Below are positions 1 to 11,633 of a stretch of DNA of 64,000 nucleotides, one piece after another; the first letter of the stretch is position 1, and each line of letters begins with the position of its first letter. The stretch is from Bretschneidera sinensis. Taxonomy: Eukaryota > Streptophyta > Magnoliopsida > Brassicales > Akaniaceae. Position numbers and translations under genes: made by a program. The stretch lies in assembly GCA_023935145.1 (NCBI GenBank), contig CM043700.1, positions 107,138,400 through 107,202,399 of the forward strand, given 5' to 3'. The notes beneath the pieces are model-generated. The model was not told the DNA's origin, searched no databases, and was given only the letters and a program-made list of their open reading frames with translations.

Positions 1-45
1 AGTTGGACGTTTCAGCTTGGAAAAGAAAAAAAACAAAAACAAAAA

Positions 46-75
46 CGTGGCAGCAGGTGTTGCCACCTGCTGCCA
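46..75. repeat. Perfect inverted repeat in the LTR
   Basis: Two 11-base arms, GGCAGCAGGTG and CACCTGCTGCC, are separated by four bases and can form a strong hairpin. The position matches the palindromic block of the related LTRs near 27.2-27.3 kb and 34.1-34.2 kb, though the sequence differs. Confidence 0.8.
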
Positions 76-151
76 AAAGAACAAAAAAGTTGTGCATAGG
101 TAGCCATTTCGTGGCAAAATATGAGAATTAATGGTGCTGACTAATGGTTAC

Positions 152-156
<5 letters not shown>

Positions 157-244
<88 letters not shown>

Positions 245-253
245 CACACACAC
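157..253. repeat. (TA)n-(CA)n compound microsatellite
   Basis: About 39 TA dinucleotides at 157-234 are followed directly by a CA run to 253. It sits inside the truncated LTR, so it is a later expansion there. Confidence 0.97.
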
Positions 254-2226
254 TTATGCGTAAACATAAATTATACTTATCAAATTTCGTTTAGTTTCCT
301 TCAAATCACTCTATTTTCTTAAACACTTGAGGACCGAAAGAAATGTTGAAATAACAAAATTTTAAAGGGGTTTACAGGAGAATTTTATAGAGAGTCACAA
401 GAAGCTATCAGAAAACAGAAAGTAATAACGTAATGCTTATTTTTGAATTTTTAGCATACATGAAATTTCCTGAAATTCAAAGTGAGAATTTTCAAAGGGT
501 GTGATTTATGAATAAATTAGAAATTTAATATAAATGTTATGTCATGTGTTGACGATCAGCAACCGGGAAAAATTGCTGAGAGGAACGGGAAAGACAAAGA
601 GGTGATCCACGGGTAGCTCTAAGTGCTACGTGGTGAGTTAGATTTACTTTAAGTAATCTAAATAAAAATAAAATATCTAGTGATAATATTAGTGGTAGAT
701 GAAAATTTGATTGATAGGTATGATATGAATATTAGACACATAAAAAATTATTATGTGAAAAGAGATATTATTAGAATAATGAGTTAGTTTAATAATGATG
801 ATGATAAATAAAATTATTGATGAGTTATGATTGATAAATTGATGTGACATATGAGGAGAAGAAATTAGTAAAATTTACCAAGTAGAAATTTGAGGAAAGA
901 TAGGGCAGCTAAATTTAATATTTGAATTCATGTTGTTTTTATATTATTGTTCATATGCACATTTCATATTATTGTTCATATGCATGTGTAATAAAAGAAA
1001 AGAACCGGGAGGGGGCCGGTCTAATTGAAAAACCGTGACAGCCGGTATATGTTGGATATAAATACCGTAACAGCCGGTAAATGCTGGAAAGAAAAGAATC
1101 GAGAGGGGGCCGGTCTAAGATAATAAAAACATGTCGACATGTGGGAGGACGTTCCCTAATAAAAATTCATGCATTGCATCTGTTTTAAACATCGATTGCA
1201 TTACTGAAATGCTGATGTGTTGTGTGTTATTGTGAATTTATTTATAGATGAATGAGTCTCACAGAGAAACAGTGATAAGAACCATCTAAATGGTAGACTT
1301 TATGATGTGAACCTCATTACTAGGAAATTATGAGATAATTGATGGTCTTAAGGTGAACCAATAAATAAGAAGAATAGATTGATAGAGAATGGATCTTATG
1401 ACATGTTTAGTAATAGTAGAGTGCTAGTATCAAGTTGTATGAGATATAAATGATTAAATATTGAAAGACTATTTATACAAATGAATACTTCTAGTAAATT
1501 TAATTCACCGAGCTTGTGAAGCTCACCCCTCATTGTACAATGATTTTAGGTAGCAGGCAGAACAAATAGTCTGGTAGGTTGAGAGTCAAAAGAAATCTTT
1601 TTCTGTAAGCCATGTACGTGTCAACATCCTCAGACTAATGAGAAAATAAAATAAAAAATTATTTGTAAATATTCATGCATATTACGTTGTGTAAAATGTT
1701 CAAGTCAATATCATATTGATGTATCTCTCCTGTTGAGGGTTGAGGATTGATGTAAAAATTTATGTTGGTGTTATTTTTATTGTTGCATATATGTGTCGTG
1801 CTGTAATTTTCAAAATGTGATGACATTGTCTCAGGGGTGGCCAACCCCCGAGCGGGGTTATAAGCACCGAAAGCTTACCCAAAAACTAAAAGACTCTTAA
1901 AACTACAAAATAAGATGTCTTCGCAAAGTTATGAGATATTGTGTTAAAGAGGCACAAATGAATTTTTTATGAGAAAATTTCATTTTATGTCCCTAATATT
2001 TTACTTTTGTTCTATTTATATCCTTCAAATTTTAATTATCTCAATTTACATCCGTCAAGTTTAACATTGCTTCAATATATGTCCTTAGTATAACTTAAGT
2101 TTATAATTGTTCCCAATTTATATTCTTATTAAAACTCAGGTTTAACATTATAATAAGGCTTAAATACACTTTGAGGCAATTTTATAATAATAAATTGGGA
2201 ACAATTATAAACTTAAATTAGATAAA

Positions 2227-2931
2227 TAGGGTGAGCATGGGTCGGTTTGGGTCGGGTTAGCCTAAAATATCAACACAACCCAATTGTATTGGGTTGTAAA
2301 AATCTCAGCCCAATCGAACCCATGAACCGATCCAATCCCAGCTCAACTCAACCCATTCAAATCGGTTTGGATCAGTTTGGGTCACCGATTTAGTATTTTT
2401 GTCATTTAAAAAGTAATGTAAACATACTAGTAAAAAAAATATTTTACTACAATTATTCATCATTCATTATATCCAAAATCAAATTCATATAATAATTTGT
2501 AAATCTTACAAACCATCATTTATAATTGAAATACTTTAAATCACTTCAAGCAAAGTTAAAACAACCTTAATTTAATACAAACCATAAAAAATTAAATAAA
2601 AATATATTTTAAAAGTGTTTGATCCATCAAATCCTTCAAAACTATGACACTAGTGTAGATTTTGTCCTAGAATCTTTATAATCAAGTTTCATCACACTAA
2701 TAATATAAAGTGAATAAACATAAGATAAGCAAATCAATTCAATAAGCTTTTGGAAAGCATATTGGAAGTCCAAAAAGATTTTTTTCACGAGATTAAATGA
2801 CCCTTTAAAACTAAAAAACATTAAAAAGAAACATGCTCCTCACACATTTAAATTTTAATTGGCATTGTTTTTTTATGAAAACTAGCATTTTTGTTGAAGG
2901 GTTTCTAAGAAAAAAAAAATTATAGAAACGA

Positions 2932-3001
<70 letters not shown>

Positions 3002-3246
3002 CATACACAGACAAAATATATGAATATATTCCATCAATCCTTATTTTAAATATATGTAAAATATAATTATATGATAATTGGGTCATTGGTTTGAGTCGGA
3101 TTGAAATTTTTTAACCCATGATCGAACCCAACCCGCGGGGTTCAAAAAACTTTCAACCAAAACTCAACCCATCTTTTGAAAACCCTAACTTATTACACCG
3201 CTTTGGGTTGGGTCCATGAGCCCAGTGATTTTCATTCTCACCCATA
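2227..3246. mobile_element. Nested hAT-like MITE
   Basis: The left end starts TAGGGTGAGCATGGGTCGG and the right end, reverse-complemented, reads TGGGTGAGAATG and then GGCTCATGGACCC. These resemble the T-A-GGGTG ends of plant hAT MITEs. The flanks share a degenerate GATAAA-type motif (left near 2221, right near 3248), compatible with a decayed 8-bp duplication. The subterminal regions are rich in 'aaccca'/'tgggtt' motifs, also typical of hAT ends. No coding sequence is seen. Confidence 0.5.
2935..2999. repeat. (TA)n-(CA)n microsatellite
   Basis: A TA run passes directly into a CA run. The apparent Val-Cys/Tyr-Ile protein read across it on the minus strand is only a translation of the repeat. 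Confidence 0.95.
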
Positions 3247-3435
3247 ATGATAAAAGATGTAACTTGGGATAATGTTAAACTTAAAGGATGCATAAGTTAA
3301 GACAGTTGAAACTTAAAAGACATAAATAGAACAAAAGTGAAACATCATGAACTTAAAATGAAATTTACTCATTTTCTCAATCCGATTTTTTTTAAGCCGC
3401 GGAATACCGTTCTAAAGAATCAACATGCTTGTTAA

Positions 3436-4956
3436 GACCTCGTTTGGTTTATCATTTATGGGATGGAAATGGAAATCATCATTCCAAAAAAATAGCATTT
3501 CCCATTAGCATATCCTTATTACGCTTTTAACTCAATTCATTTTCACAACATTTATTTTTACTCAAATATTTTTTTTAAGAACAAAAATAATTAGGTAGAC
3601 TATTGTAAATATTCACGTTTTAGAGAGATGAAAAAATTGTATTTGGAAATATGTGAATATCTACTTCAACGTAAATCCATATATGATGAATAATTATTAT
3701 AAGTGGCAAAATTTGATACGATCCGAAAACCCGACTCGATCTGACCCAGTCTAAACCCAACTCGATCTGACCCGAAAACATATCAAAATAATATAATCTG
3801 AATTTGATTCAACTCGACCCGAACTCGAACAACCCGAAACGACCCGACCCAAGATGATTTGAAAATATTTTTTTATAACAAAATTTTGCTTTCTTAAATT
3901 AGAATAATAGTTAATTTACTAATTGTTAAATAAAATTAATTATATAAAAATTAATTAATTATTTGATTTACATGTGTTGATATGCATAGTTCAACATTCT
4001 ATTAATATGAGTAATCTCATTAATTTCAAATAAAAAATCGAAAGAATGTAAATTTTGCATTGTTTTTCAAGTTATTAAAATTTTATTTTTAATTATCTTG
4101 AAAAAATATAATAAAATGAAGTGATTAGATGAAATTTAATCTCCAAAATTTGGTATAAGATGTTACTATTGAAAATAACTTTGTAGACCTGTTGTCTGAA
4201 ATCATTTAAAATTGAATTTTGGCACTAAGAATCATAGCATTGCATATTGCATTACAAAATTAAATATATTATTTAAAAAATTAAGTACTGATTTATTATT
4301 AATTAATTTTCATATATTTGACAATGTAACTCGTTAAGTTATATTATATGCAAATAAAATATTTTTTTAATTAAGCATAAATATTGATTTTGTTGACCCA
4401 ACATGACTCGAGACTCGATACGACCCGAGCTCAAAATGACTCAAATCAAACCCGACCCGACATGACTTAAGACCTAATACGACCTGAACTCAAAATGACC
4501 CAAACCGAACCCGACCAAGACTTAACATAACCCAAACCCGATTGACCCAGCCAGACCCATTTGCCACCTCTAATAATTACTTTCAATAACTATATTGGTG
4601 GCTACTATCTACTATTTATGTTAGATAATTTACTTATATAGTGTTGTTTTTACAATTATTTATCATCTGTTAACACGTGGATGATGAGGTGATGAATGAA
4701 AAACAGAAAAGCAAAGACAACTGGGCATTTTACTCGAAGCCTCGGGCTAATTAGAATAAAGCTTGGGTAGCTTGGGTATTTACTAGATTCAATAGCGAGG
4801 AATTGCAATACTAGTTGACTACTGGGCATACGATGCCGGCTTCTCCTCGTAATCGCATGCCAGAGTTATGCCATTACCAGCTTATTTTGCCACCAAACAT
4901 CATATGGAATCGGACTTCTGTTCCTATTCCATTCCCTGGAAACCAAACGGGGCCCC
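3436..4956. mobile_element. Putative inverted-repeat transposon, outer pair
   Basis: The left end contains 'cctcgtttggttt' followed by 'gggatgg..aatgg'. The reverse complement of the right end contains 'ccccgtttggtttcc' followed by 'gggaatggaat'. The GTTTGGTTT-plus-GGGATGG layout is common in plant MITEs. No target-site duplication or transposase could be shown. A second element (3697-4571) is nested inside. Confidence 0.4.
3697..4571. mobile_element. Nested hAT-like MITE with GACCCGA repeats
   Basis: The ends read 'aagtggcaaa' on the left and 'tttgccacctct' on the right, which are inverted relative to each other and resemble the GGGTGGCAAA ends of hAT elements. The 8-base motif AATAATTA occurs just outside both ends (3689-3696 and 4572-4579) and is a plausible target-site duplication. 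Subterminal blocks at 3720-3860 and 4395-4560 are degenerate arrays of CGACCCGA/CCCGACCC motifs. There is no reading frame. Confidence 0.6.
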
Positions 4957-5116
4957 ATGGCCAATGAAACTGAGGAATCCTAGACCAAAAGAAGAGAATG
5001 AACCAAATGATCTGCCTGTGACTAGGCCAAGAGCAAGCATTCCCATGATTTTACATTGTCACTTGAGCACAGATAGATTATCAGAATCTTCGCTCAGCAT
5101 GGCCAATGAAAACTAG

Positions 5117-5934
5117 TCGTTCATTTAAAAAATACATAAACATTATCTGAGCAATACATCAGTAGCGAATTCTACAGGTTAATGAAATTGCAGGTACCCA
5201 ACTACATGTGAAGCTAAGTGACAAATCAGAGACCAGCAACCTTTTCTCTCTAAGGCTATGTGGGAGAAGATCCTGACAAGGTTAGCATAGGCTGATGAAC
5301 CTAAGCCATTTTGCTTTGAATAGATAGCCTACATTGTGCCCAAATGCTGTAAAGGCAAGATATTACAATCTCTGAAGATTTCTGGCTCTCGATCCCTACC
5401 CAGATTTGGAGTCCAAAGCAACTATTTTAAGACAAGTTTCTCATGTATCAGCCCATATAGAGAAATTTGATGATCCATCCCTTATTCTGTAAATATCACC
5501 ATATTCACCACTCCTAAACCCATTTTAAAGATGCATGTATGAACACTTAAAAGCACACGCCGGAAAACACACATCACACGCACAAAAAATGAAAATATAT
5601 ATATATATCTGTCGAATCTAATCAAAAGATGGTAGGCAAGGGTGTGAACTTCATTACTTCTCTTCCTCCCTCTGTTTAACCGTTTCAACTGCAAAAGACC
5701 ATATTAGTTCAGAAACATTTAGCATTGCCAACTCAAAAACTACTATTACTCCTAAAACAAGTAGATAAATTGTTGGATCAATGATCATCCAATATTTGCA
5801 CTAAGTCAAACACAATCTTAAAGTTTCCCTGTGATGACACCTTTCCACATGGGCATAGTATCTACCTCTTGATAATTATATTAACTACATATACGGATTG
5901 AAGACTACAGGCTTCACATAGACATTGTGTATTA
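5117..5934 (-). other. Likely 3' untranslated region of KINB2
   Basis: This segment follows the KINB2 stop codon on the minus strand. A donor-like AG/GTAATA overlaps the stop codon and an acceptor-like TTTTGCAG lies near 5690, so a 3'UTR intron is possible. I see no separate gene here. The 70-aa frame at 5482-5694 is not recognisable. The poly(A) site could not be placed. Confidence 0.4.
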
Positions 5935-6261
5935 TTACCTCTGCAAGGACTTGTAGAGCACAACTGTCACATACTTGGCTAGAAATCGATGTGTCGAACC
6001 AAGTGCCACCACAGATGGGCCACTCTTCCCCTTCTGCATATAAAGATGATTAAGAACTACATGCTGAGGTCTTGACAAAGGAGGTGGAATCTCCATGTGG
6101 GATGATGGCACATTAAGCAGCGTCAGCTGTAGGTGTGGAGGAACAAAAGGTGGCTCCTTCGCAAAATCCTCAGATCCGAGTTGCAAGTTGTTATAGCTTA
6201 AATCCGGAGACTGAGGAGGTTCAAAACTAGATATGCTTTCAAGGTCTTCAGGAACATACTC
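5935..6261 (-). CDS. KINB2: KINB2 exon 4: C-terminal domain of SnRK1 beta subunit
   Basis: This exon encodes the last 108 residues of the SnRK1 beta subunit and ends ..VVLYKSLQR, the usual C-terminus of the family. It carries the AMPKBI (ASC) domain, which binds the catalytic alpha and regulatory gamma subunits. Landmarks are the linker [13 protein letters not shown], then [26 protein letters not shown] and [13 protein letters not shown]. The exon begins at GAG-TAT after a GTGAAG acceptor with a good branch-point-like TTAACTAAT upstream. Exon 3 ends ..NILDLQ, so the junction gives ..DLQ-EYVPED, as in other plant beta subunits. It lies 15.9 kb from exon 3. The reading frame is intact, which argues that the gene survives its transposon-filled intron. 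Confidence 0.93.
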   Translation of the reverse strand, partial: EYVPEDLESISSFEPPQSPDLSYNNLQLGSEDFAKEPPFVPPHLQLTLLNVPSSHMEIPPPLSRPQHVVLNHLYMQKGKSGPSVVALGSTHRFLAKYVTVVLYKSLQR

Positions 6262-7369
6262 CTTCACAATTAGTTAACAAACACCATTGTCATAATGAGA
6301 ATATCCAGACACTAAGCAGCCATCCTTATTTTCCAGGATAAAATGTGCAAGCAAGGTGATCTTCCTACACATATCCATAAATATACTATAACAAATGACT
6401 TCTTAGTAAGAGTGGTACCTTTTCATAGCAAGAGGCTGTATCTACCTAAACTATTACTCTTTAAAGAAAAAAGAATGAAGCTATTAAATTTGTGGAATGA
6501 CCTATGAGAATTGACGTTCAAATGGGAGTGGACAAGTATTTAGGAAAAACTATATTCTGTCAATTTTATAAGACCTTAAGCAACAAATACATAAATGAAA
6601 GTAAGCTCAACTTTTGATGCAGTCCTTTATGTCATCATAACGTAAATGTGCCTGATAACTTAGCACATGTAAGTGTTGAGAAGTAAATTTTGGCATTTCC
6701 AATAAAATTTCCTCTCAGATCTATCCATGAGTTCTTAAGTAGTCATACATTGCCATTATCCAATAGAGATATATTTTTGAGAAAAATTAAATCTCAACTT
6801 CCATGAACATGCGGGCACAAAATAAAGAGCAAAGCCTCCACATAAGACCGGAAAAAGAAAGAACAACGAATGAGAAACTTAACTTCTAGAACTGACTAAA
6901 TGAGAAAAAAAAATTAAGGAAAAGATAGACATTTGTTAAGACCGCAAATCTGACTCACTAATTTACAGTCAGGACAATCATCGGCAATGAATTTAGCATT
7001 ATTTACAATAGGGATACTGTTTGAATCAGTATTTTCAAAGGCGTTCTGGGGCTTGCCAGGTGAGAGTCTTGAAAAGCTTACATTTTTCGGTTGATATGTA
7101 CGCCTCATACAAAAGCGTACACCTTTTGCGCTTAATTGTGTTAGGCGTACGCTCCATAGGTAAATTTTTTATGTTTGATTCATTAAAAATGACATCGTTT
7201 TGGACTTTTATATGACTATTTTATTTAGGTTATTAAGTTTTTGAAATATTTTTAATCTTAAAGCATTTGGAATAGTTGATGATCAATTTATTTAAGTTTC
7301 TCCAGAACTTTAATTGTGATTTACTATTTTTATTTATTTTAAATTAATTAACTATTATTTTTTAAAGGG
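6262..7369 (-). other. KINB2 intron 3, 3' part, no element recognised
   Basis: AT-rich intron sequence next to the exon 4 acceptor. Short open frames on both strands (for example 6914-7108) show no recognisable domain. A small GTACGCC/GGCGTACGC inverted motif occurs at about 7096-7154. I see nothing else. Confidence 0.6.
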
Positions 7370-7846
7370 AAAATTACTTTTTCCCTTGTAGTTTAGTGAA
7401 TTGTACAGATGAGGACCCGTAGTTCCAAACCTACAAATAGCCCACTTGTTGAATTCATAGTTTCATTTTATGTGACACTTACTCCCCTACTGTTAAGTTT
7501 CCGTTACTCATAGCAGTTAAAGTTGGTCAAAAAGGCATGTACATTCAGAAAATACTCTGTGAAAACCTGTAAATACCCTTTGTCTCATTCTTACCCCTTC
7601 CATTTAAAATTTTCGGAATATATCTTTTTTATCTCCATCTCTCTTGCTCTGTAAGTTCTAAAACACCATTGTAGGAGCTTAAGAAAATTTAAAATTCTCC
7701 AAAAAAATCCATCAGGTATTTTATGCTCCTAGTTTAGGTAAAAGAGGCTACGTTATGCATTAAGTTTTGGTAAAAGTGATAGAAAATATTGTTCTTCAGC
7801 AGAGGTAACATGAGATCTAATTTGAATTTATTTACATCAAAATAGT

Positions 7847-7862
7847 AATGGAGATGAATCAT
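7847..7862 (+). repeat. LINE target-site duplication, 3' side
   Basis: The 16-base AATGGAGATGAATCAT is repeated exactly at 14619-14634, on the other side of the LINE. The run of T that follows is the poly(A) end of the LINE, which lies on the minus strand. Confidence 0.95.
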
Positions 7863-7922
7863 TTTTTAGTAAGTAAAATTTTTATTAAAAAGCACAAAGA
7901 GAGTGCAACTCAAAGCCAATGA

Positions 7923-10900
7923 CTAATTACAATGAAGCAAATAATCTAATAACTCATCAATATTTACAAAGAAATTCACTCTAAAACAAAAATTGAGGGT
8001 ATTGAACCAACTATCTATAATAATTCCAATACGTCTTTCTACTCCATCAAAAGTCCTCCGGTTCCTTTACCTCCATGCTAGCCAAAATATAGAATGCAAG
8101 ATCAACAAATAAGCGTTCTTAACCTCCTTGCATGCCTTTAACCCACTCCAAGCCCATATCTCATCCTTCATGGATCCCGCAACCACCTAAGAAACTCTCA
8201 AAATTTTATAAGCCATCTCCCACAATTTCCTAGCTAACAAGCACTCCATCAAAAGGTAATACATGGACTCGGCACCCTCTTTACAAATATAGAACCTATT
8301 GACAATCACTTTCCTCCTCTGTAAATAGTCAAGAGTAAGAATTTTCTCCCACGAAGCCTCCCACACAAAAAAACTTACTTTCTTGGGGGCACGGGAACAC
8401 CATATTGCTTTCCAAGGAAAATTGGCATGGCCATTCAAGGGGACTCTATCAAGAAGGATCTTATAAAAATCTTTCACCTTAAACCCTTTTTCCGAATCTG
8501 GTCCTCATCTCATCATATCCTCCCTATCCACATCAATCCTAGCATTATATAAGGTCTCTAAAAACCTTGCTATCTCTCCAACTTCCCAATCATGAGCATT
8601 ACGGATAAATGGCACAACCCAAGAAACTCCTTCATTAGACGAAGAGAAACAAGAGCTAATCCCCGCTTCTTTATCTCTCACAATATTAAAGATGCCCAAT
8701 ATTAAAGATGCCCGAAAACTTGTCCTTGAAAGGAGTATTCCCACACCAAGAGTCATACCAAAGCCGAGTTCTTACTCCATTACCCATTGACACCTCAACA
8801 AAGGGCCGAAAGTCCTCCCACCCCCGAATCCATCTCCACACCATAGGTCCCAGTGTTTCCTTAGACATCCACCCATCATTATCGACCCCAAACTTGGCCT
8901 CCACCACTCACCTCCAAAGATGATCCTTCTCAACAAGAAACCTCCATAGCCATTTGCTAAGGAGAGCCTTACTGAATAAGGATAAAGATTTGATGCCAAG
9001 CCCTCTTTTTTCCAAAGGTTGCTTTACACCAACCCATTTAACTAAATGATATATGTACTCCTTCCCGTGTCACCCCATAGAAATCTTTTTTGAATACTTT
9101 ACAATCTCATGGCCACCGAACTTGGAATTGGAAAAAGAAACATATAGTAGATGGGGAGGCTAGAGAGAGTGTTCTTAATAAGAGTGAGTCTACCCCCTAT
9201 AGAAAGAAAATGATTTTTCCACCCAGCCAAACGCTTCTCAAACTTATCCATTATCAGGATCCAAATACTTTTATCTTTAAGCTTAGCTCCGAGGGGAAGA
9301 CCAAGATAAGAAATAAGGAGCTTACCCATCTTACATCCCAATAATCTACCAAGGAAGTGCCCATTAGTAACCTCACCAAGTGGGATTAAGTCCCCTTTGC
9401 CAAGATTGACCTTAAGTCCCGAAACCGCCTCAAAGCAAAGAAGAATACAAAGAAGATGCAAAATTTGAGTGGTGTCTGCCCCACCGAATACTATTGTATC
9501 ATCGGCAAAAAGAAGATGAGATATGCTCACACTACCTCCGTTACTCCCGACTTTAAAATCGCTTAACAATCCCTTCTCTACCGCTTTCACTAGCATATTA
9601 CTTAAAATCTCCATCACCAAAGTAAACAAGAAGGGATACAAGGGATCCCTTTGCCTAAGGCCCCTAGAAGCTCTAAAAAACCTGGAGGAGCACCCATTTA
9701 CAAGGATGGAGAAGGAAGTTGAAGAAATTACTCAAGAATCCACTAACGCCACTTGTCCCCAAACCCCATTCTTTTCAATAGATAAATAACAAATTCCCAA
9801 CAGACATGATGGAACACCTTTTCCATATCCAGTTTACAAATCACTCTTCCCCCTCCATTCTTTAATTGAGCATCCACAGCTTCATTAGCTATCAAAACAA
9901 CATCCTGGATTTGACTACCTTTTAAAAAGGCTTTCTGCTGAGGGCTCACCACTTTTCGAATAACTTCCTTCAATCTTAAGGTTACAACTTTCGATAAGAG
10001 CTTGTAAATGCATCCCGATAGACCAAAAATCTTTCATATTAAACACCTTGACCTTTTTTGGAACGATGGCAACAAAAGTGGTATTTTGGCTACTCACGAA
10101 CTCCCTCGTCGAATGGAATTCCTCAAATAGACAAATAGCATCCCCCTTAATCACTTCCCAATTATAAATCAGAAACGCCATAATATAACCGTTAGGCGCC
10201 AGATCTTTTATCACCATCACAATTCCGAAGAGTGTTGAAAATTTCTTCCTCGGTAAAAGGATGCTCAAGCCAAGCTGCTTCTGTCACATCAATTATAGAG
10301 AAATCTAACACATCCAACTTCGGTCGACTAACTCACGTCTCTTTATAACAATTCTCATAGAAATCGCTAATCGCCCCTTTAATACTCCCTCCCTCTTCAA
10401 ACACGGAACCATCAACCTCAATAGAGCTAATAGAGTTATGTCTCCTATGAACGTTGGCCATATGACGGAAAAATTTAATGTTTTTGTCACCCTCACAAAG
10501 CCACAATTCTCTAGATTTTTGTCTCCAAGAAATTTCCTCCATGTTAATGAGCTTAGTAAATTCCTTCTTAGCTTCCACCCTCCTATCAATGTCACCTCTC
10601 CACAGGCCCTCACTAGCTTCTTTTTCATCCAACTCACTGATTTCCTCAACAGAGCATTGATAGCAGAATTTACATTACCAAAAGGCTCTTTATTCCATCT
10701 TTCCACTTCTTCTTTAACTCTTTTCAACTTTTTAGCCACCACGAAACTTGCAACACCATCAACATTATAACCCACTCACCAACTTTTAACCAGCTCCCCA
10801 AATTCGTCCACCCTCAACCACATATTCTCAAACCGAAACGGTATCAGACCCCACATCATGTTTCCTACTTCCAAAACAATGGGAAAATGGTTGAATGTAG

Positions 10901-11570
10901 GACCGGGAATAAGCTTCTGATCAAATCAGAACATTGAGCTTCCCAACTATCAGTTACAAGAAAACAATAAATCTTTGAGAAGGAAAAGGATTCTCTAAAG
11001 TTCGACCAAGTAAAGGTGCCTCTCGATAAAGGTAAATCAAGAAGGTCATGACCCCTCACAAACTCTAAAAATTCCTTTATCGACCTTAACTCATGAGACC
11101 CTCCAGACCACTCATGAGGATATAACACCACAATGAAACCACCCCCCACCACCCAAGGAAACCGCCATCTATGTCTAATTGCCATCAATCAATTCTTCAC
11201 AAAAAAAAGATTTTTGTTGTCACTCTTGCCACGCCTATACACCCATCATCACCCAATCCCCTCTCAATAAAAGCCCCGTGGAAACACAAGAAACAGAAAA
11301 CATACCCACCTGAACATCTACCAAGTCCAGTACTCTCTTATCCCACATTGTAAGAACTCCCTCCGAGGCACCTATGGTCGGCAAAGCTTTCCAACCGCAA
11401 GACCTTAGACCCGACAGACTACAAATAATCAAATCATCAACCACCTCCAATTTAGTTTCCTGAAAGCACACCACAACACCCTTCCACTCTCTAAGGTAAT
11501 GCTTCACCGTATCTCTCTTCAATAAATCATTAACCCCTCTCACATTCCAAGAGATAATCTTCCATATCAT
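7923..11570 (-). pseudogene. LINE ORF2: endonuclease-reverse transcriptase, broken
   Basis: The frame opens at 11570 with an apurinic-endonuclease-like start (MIWKIISWNVRGVND, then CFQETKLE). At about 11130 the segment VVGGGFIVV has Gly where the family has the metal-binding Asp, so the endonuclease looks dead. The linker is at 10305-10775 and the reverse transcriptase at about 9100-9980, with ISHLLFADDTIVFGG carrying the catalytic FADD box and LGLPLGAK behind it. A zf-RVT zinc-binding region (FPWKAIWCSRAPKKVSFFVW) lies at 8187-8477, and the frame ends at 7923-7925. Multiple stops and frameshifts separate these blocks, for example near 11190, 10270, 9740 and 8500. It probably belongs to the plant L1 clade. 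No functional protein is expected. Confidence 0.85.
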
Positions 11571-11633
11571 TGGTCCAAAATTGCTCCCCTAGACTCCTCA
11601 TGTGAACCTTCCCCTCCTTTACCTTTCTTCCAT

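Larger units (their letters stand above)
1..1861 (+). mobile_element. Truncated or solo LTR of a Tekay-type Ty3/gypsy element
   Basis: The stretch from about 541 to 1861 reads in the same order as the reverse complement of the two LTRs at 25489-27463 and 32326-34316. It shares the segment around 'ggtgatccac..gtagct' near 600-640, the block containing CATGTCGACATG near 1130, and the terminal segment near 1838 with 'ggtggccaaccc'. The element is on the plus strand. Its 5' end lies at or beyond the window edge. No primer-binding site follows 1861 and no internal gag-pol sequence is present, so it is a solo LTR or a truncated copy. It is clearly older than the LTRs of the 25-34 kb element, because similarity is patchy and broken by small indels and a TA microsatellite. 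Confidence 0.75.
1971..3378. mobile_element. Inverted-repeat DNA transposon (MITE- or MULE-like)
   Basis: The left end, 1971-2060, and the reverse complement of 3290-3378 align over roughly 90 bases. Both begin with a GAGAAAAT-type end and share the block ACTTTTGTTCTATTTAT. No transposase reading frame is visible. The interior holds a second, nested inverted-repeat element and a microsatellite. I could not identify a clean target-site duplication, so the superfamily is uncertain. Long terminal inverted repeats without coding capacity would suit a MULE-type MITE. Confidence 0.6.

Noticed and set aside
2811..3086. Minus-strand 91-aa frame with Val-Cys and Tyr-Ile runs
   Set aside because: It is a translation of a (TA)n(CA)n microsatellite within a MITE.
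4868..5116. Plus-strand 82-aa frame next to KINB2
   Set aside because: It overlaps a transposon end and the likely 3'UTR, and has no recognisable domain or splice support.
5690..5940. Alternative KINB2 C-terminus through splicing at AG/GTAATA (stop codon) to the acceptor near 5690
   Set aside because: It would change the last residue from the conserved Arg, and the unspliced reading already ends as in relatives. A 3'UTR intron using this donor cannot be excluded but is not needed.
7090..7160. GTACGCC/GGCGTACGC inverted motif in KINB2 intron 3
   Set aside because: It is short and isolated, with no target duplication or structural partner. It is too weak to call an element.
9090..10770. Plus-strand frames across the LINE
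   Set aside because: They are antisense to the LINE ORF2, whose domains are clear on the minus strand.
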